From an uncultured Pseudomonadota bacterium (GTDB lineage Bacteria > Pseudomonadota > Gammaproteobacteria > Burkholderiales > SG8-39): a stretch of 10,002 bases of DNA. The stretch is taken from positions 1-10,002 of the forward strand of contig CAITSH010000362.1 of assembly GCA_903895005.1 (NCBI GenBank), given 5' to 3'. The position numbers were made by a program, and so were the translations under genes. The first letter of the stretch is position 1, and each line of letters starts with the position of its first letter. The notes below the pieces were generated by a model, which made no database searches, was not told the origin of the DNA, and saw nothing but the letters and a program-made list of their open reading frames with translations. This document shows positions 6,427 to 10,002 of the stretch, in pieces.

Positions 6427-6651
6427 TGGAGGGTTGAACCGTGTTCTTGAAGGCGCAGCGGTTGCGTTCCGGAAGGGGATGCCATGCGCCGCGCGCGCAC
6501 CCGCCCAAGTTTCCTTAATGTCCGCTCATTCGCCGCAGACGTCTGTGCGCAAGGGCACCGAGCTATCAAGGTTCTTCGCTATTGGTGCGGTTGTCAGGAA
6601 GGCAGTTGACGGATTTGCTTTTTCTGAGTCGCCTTTTCAAAGGCGTATCGT
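6427..6651. other. Non-coding gap upstream of the receiver-DUF1003 gene
   Basis: About 225 bases of mixed composition hold no credible gene on either strand. They must contain the promoter of the receiver-DUF1003 gene, but no convincing -35/-10 pair was seen. Visible structure is a 10-bp palindrome CAGACGTCTG at 6536-6545, which has the size of a dimeric regulator site, and GCCTTT/AAAGGC, a 6-bp stem with a 2-base loop at 6631-6644. Confidence 0.4.
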
Positions 6652-6682
6652 CTGGAAACCCGCGCCCAGAGCGGGTTTCCAG
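6652..6682 (-). terminator. Perfect 12-bp stem-loop after the MFS gene
   Basis: CTGGAAACCCGC (6652-6663) and GCGGGTTTCCAG (6671-6682) are exact reverse complements around a 7-base loop. It starts 11 bases after the MFS stop at 6694, the position expected of a terminator. There is no T-run on either strand, so it is better seen as an RNA 3'-end stabiliser or a terminator of non-standard type. It could act on both strands. Confidence 0.6.
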
Positions 6683-6693
6683 GCCTCAGGGCA

Positions 6694-7893
6694 TCATGCC
6701 TTGCGCATGGCTCCGGCCAGCAGCAATACGGCACCGAGTGCCACGGTTGCCCCTGCGGCGATCAGGGGAACATCAAAGCCGCGGCCGTCACCTGCGATGT
6801 AGCCCGCGGCAACCGGGCCGATGATTTGTCCGAGGCCGAAGGCCGTGGTGAGCAGGCCGATCAGGCGCCCGCTTCTCGCCGGGTCGGAGCGCGCGGCGAG
6901 GTTGAAGGCGAGCAGCGTGATGCCGACAAAGGTACCGCCAAAGCTGACGGCGGCAAGCAAGGCCGCGGCGAGGCTGTCCGAGAGCACGGGCAGCACGATG
7001 CCCGCGGCCTGGATGAGGTGGGCGGCGATGAGCGCCTTGAGCGGCCCGGTTTTTTTCATCACCGCGCTCCAGAGCAGCGCCGAGGGCGCGGCGGCGAGTC
7101 CGACGGCAACCCAGGCGTACTCGCCAAAACCCGACAATCCCGGCGTGTTTTTCAGGATGGCGACAAGAAACGTGCCGCTGACGATGTAGCCCAGGCCCTC
7201 GCAAAAATACGCCAGCACCAGCAGGTTCATCGGGAAGGCCCCGACACCGGGCGGGGCGGTGTGCGCGCCGGTTGATCCGCCAGTGGTCGGCGGCGCCTTG
7301 TGCGACGGTGCCTTGGGGATCACCCAGCATAGCGGCAACAGCGCGAGCGCGAGCGCGGCGAGTACCATCCAGCCGCCGCGCCAGCCGATTGAATCCACGG
7401 TCTGCGCGAGCAGCAGGCCGGAGATCGAAATGCCGAGACCGACGCCTGCAAAGTGCACGCCCATGCGCGCCTCATGGCCGGTGGCCTGCATGTGTTGCGT
7501 AACCAGCGTGCCGGCGATGATGAACACGCCCGCGCTGGCGATGCCGCCGATAAATCGCAGTACGAGCCACGCCGCGGAGCTGTCGCCCCACCCCATTGCG
7601 GCGGTGCTGGCCACGCTTGTGACAAGGCAGGCGCGCAACAGCAACCGCCTGTCCAGATGCGCGGGGATGAAGGTGGCGGCAACGGCGCCAAGAAAATAGC
7701 CAAGATAGTTGGACGAGGCGATAAGCCCGGCGAGTTCGTTGCCAAAGCCAAGGGCGCGCTGCATCGTCGGTAGCAGGGGCGTATAGGCAAAACGCCCTAT
7801 GCCCATGGCGGTAACCAGGCTGCAGACCCCGGCAAGCAGCGCGCGGTTCTGCGATGCGCGTAAGGCCTTTGCGGTGTGCGGTCCCGTTGGCAA
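6694..7893 (-). CDS. YbfB/YjiJ family MFS transporter
   Basis: About 399 residues when started at TTG 7893. The first helix carries the family's GIGRFAYTPLLP signature, followed by SSNYLGYFLGA in helix 2. About twelve hydrophobic segments follow, with a polar central loop (roughly residues 203-222, rich in G, T, A and P) dividing two six-helix halves. The C-terminal half has the LIGLLTTAFGLGQIIGP stretch near its last helices. This family (MFS_4 type) consists of inner-membrane secondary transporters, mostly of unknown substrate and often thought to be exporters. No ATG precedes the first helix except one far upstream, inside the DUF423 gene, so a TTG lying two bases after the DUF423 stop is the likely start, with translation coupled to that gene. 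No clear ribosome binding site is visible. It ends 11 bases before a strong stem-loop. Confidence 0.85.
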   Translation of the reverse strand: MPTGPHTAKALRASQNRALLAGVCSLVTAMGIGRFAYTPLLPTMQRALGFGNELAGLIASSNYLGYFLGAVAATFIPAHLDRRLLLRACLVTSVASTAAMGWGDSSAAWLVLRFIGGIASAGVFIIAGTLVTQHMQATGHEARMGVHFAGVGLGISISGLLLAQTVDSIGWRGGWMVLAALALALLPLCWVIPKAPSHKAPPTTGGSTGAHTAPPGVGAFPMNLLVLAYFCEGLGYIVSGTFLVAILKNTPGLSGFGEYAWVAVGLAAAPSALLWSAVMKKTGPLKALIAAHLIQAAGIVLPVLSDSLAAALLAAVSFGGTFVGITLLAFNLAARSDPARSGRLIGLLTTAFGLGQIIGPVAAGYIAGDGRGFDVPLIAAGATVALGAVLLLAGAMRKA

Positions 7894-7895
7894 AC

Positions 7896-8288
7896 TCAGG
7901 CGGTCCGCAGGATGGCCGCGGCCAGCAACGCCCAGGCGACGATCCAGGCGGCACCGCCTACCGGCGTAATCGCGCCCAGCCAGCGCGTGCCGGTGAGTGC
8001 CAGCAAGTACAGGCTGCCTGAGAAGAGCAAGATGCCCGCGGCCATCAGGCCACCGGACCATTTGACCAGGTCGGACTCGGGCAGGTGTGCGGCGATCATG
8101 CCGACCGCAAGCAGCCCGAGCGCGTGATAGACGTGGTACTCGACGCCGGTGCGATAGACCGCGAGCAGCTCGGGTGAAAGCCTGTCCTTGAGCCCGTGCG
8201 CGCCGAATGCGCCCAGCCCCACGGCGATCATCATCGCCAGACTGCCGGTGAGCAGGAATAGTTTTGCGGCTTGGTTCACGAGGGGCAT
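7896..8288 (-). CDS. DUF423 (YgdD-like) small membrane protein
   Basis: The 130-residue protein has four hydrophobic segments (about 10-30, 52-68, 76-97 and 105-128) and the family motif VGLGAFGAHGLK at the end of the first, followed by YRTGVEYHVYHALGLL. DUF423 proteins are widespread bacterial inner-membrane proteins with no established activity. Two starts are possible. The ATG at 8288 has AGGA almost touching it, while the GTG at 8279 (fourth codon) sits nine bases after AGGAA and may be the true start. The stop is two bases before the MFS start, so the two genes form an operon. The upstream region has short direct repeats listed separately. The family call is firm; the function is unknown. 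Confidence 0.9.
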   Translation of the reverse strand: MPLVNQAAKLFLLTGSLAMMIAVGLGAFGAHGLKDRLSPELLAVYRTGVEYHVYHALGLLAVGMIAAHLPESDLVKWSGGLMAAGILLFSGSLYLLALTGTRWLGAITPVGGAAWIVAWALLAAAILRTA

Positions 8289-8304
8289 TTCCTGATTTTG
8301 TGGT

Positions 8305-8342
8305 GCGTTACTGCGTTAATGTTTGTAAGGCCATGGTTGTAA
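8305..8342. repeat. Short direct repeats upstream of the DUF423 gene
   Basis: GCGTTA occurs at 8305-8310 and 8313-8318 (period 8), and TTGTAA at 8323-8328 and 8337-8342 (period 14), the latter pair flanking CCATGG. They lie 17 to 54 bases upstream of the DUF423 start, where a promoter and operator would be expected. Repeats this short can arise by chance. They are noted because they fill much of the 121-base gap between the GlcG-like gene and DUF423. Confidence 0.3.
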
Positions 8343-8409
8343 CGTGATGTGCTTAACGGCTATGGGTGACGCATCACCTGCGACCTGCGACCGATGACTG
8401 CCGGCCCGG

Positions 8410-8916
8410 TCAGAATTCCAGTGTATCGGCAATCGCCGCGATGCCCGCCTTCGCGCAGACATCGTCATTGTCGCCGCCGGGCGCACCCGAGACGCCGATG
8501 CCGCCCACGAGTTGCCCGCCGCCTTCTATCATCAGGCCGCCGCCCACCGCGACGACGCGCGGGAGGTGGCGGATGCCGCTCGCGGCCTGTCCGGCCTGCG
8601 TTTGTGCCGCAAGGTCGGTGGTGGAGGTGCGAAAGCTCACGGTGGTCCAGGCCTTGCCCGCTGCGGTTTCCGGTGTGTGTGCGCCGGCAAAGCGATCGCG
8701 CAGCATGACAATGGGGGTGCCGCTGCGATCGGTGACGACGACGGCGGCCTGCCAGCCGCTGTCGCGGCATTTCTTCAGCGCCGCCTGCGCCGCCTTGAGT
8801 GCGGTTTCCGGTGTCAGAGTCTTGAAGGTGACGGTGGCTGCGTCGCTCTGGGCGAGGGCGCCGCCGCACAGTGCCAGCGTCAGCAACGTGGCGGGAATGA
8901 GGGCGATGGCGCGCAT
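8410..8916 (-). CDS. Secreted GlcG/HbpS-like (DUF336) protein
   Basis: The 168-residue protein begins with a signal peptide (basic MR, hydrophobic 3-16, likely cut after ALA at residue 22) and continues with one GlcG/HbpS domain: helix LTPETALKAAQAAL, strand AAVVVTDRSGTPIVMLRD, then HTPETAAGKAWTTVSFRTST and GGGLMIEGGGQLVGGIGVSGAPGGDNDDVCAKAG. This family includes haem-binding HbpS of Streptomyces and GlcG of glycolate loci; the secreted proteobacterial versions have no proven role. The start is secure: AAGGAGG lies 4 bases before the ATG (8927-8921). It runs in the same direction as DUF423 but with a 121-base gap, so it may be a separate unit. It is divergent from the MaoC gene. Haem binding is only inferred from family membership. 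Confidence 0.88.
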   Translation of the reverse strand: MRAIALIPATLLTLALCGGALAQSDAATVTFKTLTPETALKAAQAALKKCRDSGWQAAVVVTDRSGTPIVMLRDRFAGAHTPETAAGKAWTTVSFRTSTTDLAAQTQAGQAASGIRHLPRVVAVGGGLMIEGGGQLVGGIGVSGAPGGDNDDVCAKAGIAAIADTLEF

Positions 8917-9040
8917 GAAGCCTCCTTGTTGTCTTTGTTATGCGTGTTGGCCGGGGGTGGTTCTCGATGCTCCCGGGTTCGCCCTCCGCTAGATGGGGGC
9001 GCCCAGGGGGCCATTGTGCGGTTTCATGGGAAAATACGCC

Positions 9041-9502
9041 ATGCCCCCCGTCACCATCCCCAACCTGGCATCGCTCAAAGACCTTGTCGGCAGTGAGGTT
9101 GCCCTGACCGACTGGGTGGAGGTGTCGCAGGCGCGCATCGACCAGTTCGCAGCGGCCACCGGTGATCACCAGTGGATTCACGTTGATGCGGTGCGCGCCA
9201 CGGCCGAGTCGCCGTTTGGCTCGACCATCGCGCACGGTTTCCTGACGTTGTCGCTGCTGCCGCATTTTCTGGCGCTTGCGATGCGCATGGAGGAGGTGCG
9301 CATGGGGGTGAACTACGGACTCAACCGCACGCGCTTTACCGCGCCGGTGCCGGTCGGCTCAAGGTTGCGCGCGCGTTTTACGCTGGCGGCGGTCGAGGAT
9401 ATCGCCGGGGGCGCGCAAACCACCTGGGCCGTGTCGGTCGAGCGCGAAGGTTCGGACAAGCCGGTGTGCGTGGCAGAGTGGCTGACGCGGCGCTACGGGT
9501 AG
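9041..9502 (+). CDS. MaoC-like (R)-specific enoyl-CoA hydratase (NodN/PhaJ type)
   Basis: The 153-residue protein is a single hot-dog domain. The hydratase motif FAAATGDHQWIHVD (37-49) contains the catalytic pair D42 and H47 seen in PhaJ-type enzymes, followed by FGSTIAHGFLTLSLLP, the usual helix end. It would add water to a trans-2-enoyl-CoA to give the (R)-3-hydroxyacyl-CoA, in fatty-acid or polyester metabolism, in the cytoplasm; the chain length preferred is not readable. The length matches the 150-residue NodN-like subgroup. I chose the ATG at 9041 rather than upstream ATGs at 8993 and 9026, because the domain starts shortly after it and GGGAAAA lies just upstream. It is divergent from the GlcG-like gene across 124 bases and followed after 72 bases by an NTF2-like gene. 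Confidence 0.9.
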   Translation: MPPVTIPNLASLKDLVGSEVALTDWVEVSQARIDQFAAATGDHQWIHVDAVRATAESPFGSTIAHGFLTLSLLPHFLALAMRMEEVRMGVNYGLNRTRFTAPVPVGSRLRARFTLAAVEDIAGGAQTTWAVSVEREGSDKPVCVAEWLTRRYG

Positions 9503-9574
9503 CTGCTCCGTCATTTTGGTTTTTAATTCCATACGCTTTCCCATCTTTAATTTATCGACTCCATCCAGGGCACC

Positions 9575-10002
9575 ATGAATAAAAACCCCAATGCCCTGCT
9601 GCTCGAGCGCTTTTACGAGGCCTTTCGCCGCTGTGACGCGGCGACCATGTCGGCCAGCTACCATCCGGAGTGCACATTTTCCGATCCGGTATTCCAGCTC
9701 TTGAAAGGCGCCGAGGTCGGCGCCATGTGGCGCATGTTGTGCGGGCGCGCGCGCGATCTCAAGCTCGAGTTCTCTGATATCGAGGCGGGCAACCACTCCG
9801 GTCGTGCGCACTGGGAGGCGCGTTACACCTTTTCTCTGACCGGGCTGCCGGTGCATAACGTCATCGAGGCGGCTTTCACGTTTCGCGACGGCCTGATACT
9901 GCACCATGTCGACCGCTTTGATTTGTGGCGCTGGGCCGGGCAGGCGATAGGCGTCAAGGGCAAACTTTTTGGCCGCCTGCCGCTGGTGCAGGACAAGATA
10001 CG
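9575..10002 (+). CDS. NTF2/SnoaL-like protein, 3' end cut by window
   Basis: Starting at ATG 9575 with AGGG a few bases upstream, 142 codons are open to the edge. The protein starts MNKNPNALLLERFYEAFRR and contains YHPECTFSDPVF, typical of the first strands of the SnoaL/ketosteroid-isomerase-like fold, and later VHNVIEAAFTFRDGLILHHVDRFDLWRW, typical of its last strands. The fold is thus almost complete, and only a short tail should be missing. Proteins of this fold are small cone-shaped binding proteins or isomerases/dehydratases, and no catalytic residue pattern was recognised that would decide. It lies 72 bases behind the MaoC gene on the same strand, in an AT-rich gap that could hold its own promoter, so joint transcription is possible but not shown. 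Confidence 0.85.
   Translation, partial: MNKNPNALLLERFYEAFRRCDAATMSASYHPECTFSDPVFQLLKGAEVGAMWRMLCGRARDLKLEFSDIEAGNHSGRAHWEARYTFSLTGLPVHNVIEAAFTFRDGLILHHVDRFDLWRWAGQAIGVKGKLFGRLPLVQDKI

Noticed and set aside
5542..6450. 302-residue open frame on the plus strand
   Set aside because: It is antisense to the receiver-DUF1003 gene, whose motifs are unmistakable, and shows no recognisable domain.
7894..8061. Upstream extension of the MFS gene
   Set aside because: It overlaps DUF423 in another frame, is rich in Arg and Gly, and has no similarity to MFS N-termini.
8993..9040. Upstream ATG starts (8993 and 9026) for the MaoC gene
   Set aside because: They would add residues (MGAPRGPLCGF and others) outside the conserved domain, with no well-spaced ribosome binding site; ATG 9041 fits better.
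8465..9265. 266-residue minus-strand open frame
   Set aside because: It overlaps the GlcG-like gene in another frame and the MaoC gene antisense; both have clear motifs and it has none.
9503..9574. Possible promoter in the AT-rich gap before the NTF2-like gene
   Set aside because: TTTAAT near 9546 resembles a -10 box, but the hexamer 17 bases upstream (TTAATT) matches the -35 consensus at only three of six positions.
9359..9907. 182-residue minus-strand open frame
   Set aside because: It is antisense to the end of MaoC and to the NTF2-like gene, and has no recognisable domain.

Overview
The window is GC-rich and reads like a betaproteobacterial chromosome, probably Burkholderiales or a relative. 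This rests on family content and base composition only: a Bug/TctC receptor, an acetamidase/formamidase, a carbon monoxide/xanthine dehydrogenase-type remnant, DUF423, a secreted GlcG/HbpS-like protein and a MaoC hydratase. No rRNA, tRNA or CRISPR array was seen.

Positions 1-3101 (minus strand) hold a catabolic operon that looks partly decayed. It runs from an intact TctC-type periplasmic receptor, through a stub of an ABC-type substrate-binding protein, an intact acetamidase/formamidase, and a deletion fusion between the start of a coxM-like gene and the 3' end of a coxL-like gene that also carries a one-base frameshift. Just past it, the first 14 codons of an IS30-family transposase leave the left edge. 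The IS end has a 12-bp inverted repeat that encloses the transposase ribosome binding site and start codon.

Positions 3238-5279 (plus strand, divergent from tctC) encode a two-gene oxidoreductase: a flavoprotein related to succinate dehydrogenase/fumarate reductase, and an unusually short protein with only the 2Fe-2S domain. The genes overlap by ATGA. The flavoprotein lacks the covalent-FAD histidine and a canonical dicarboxylate-binding histidine, so it is probably not a true Sdh or Frd.

Positions 5359-6426 (minus) encode a response-regulator receiver domain fused to a two-helix DUF1003 membrane domain, an uncommon layout. Positions 6694-8916 (minus) hold a YbfB/YjiJ-type MFS transporter, nearly contiguous with a DUF423 membrane protein, and upstream a secreted GlcG/HbpS-like protein. 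A perfect 12-bp stem-loop lies just past the MFS stop.

Positions 9041-10002 (plus) carry a MaoC-type enoyl-CoA hydratase and an NTF2/SnoaL-like protein cut by the right edge.

The strongest leads are the divergent TctC plus minimal flavoprotein/2Fe-2S pair, the receiver-DUF1003 fusion, and the IS-flanked decayed cox-like operon.
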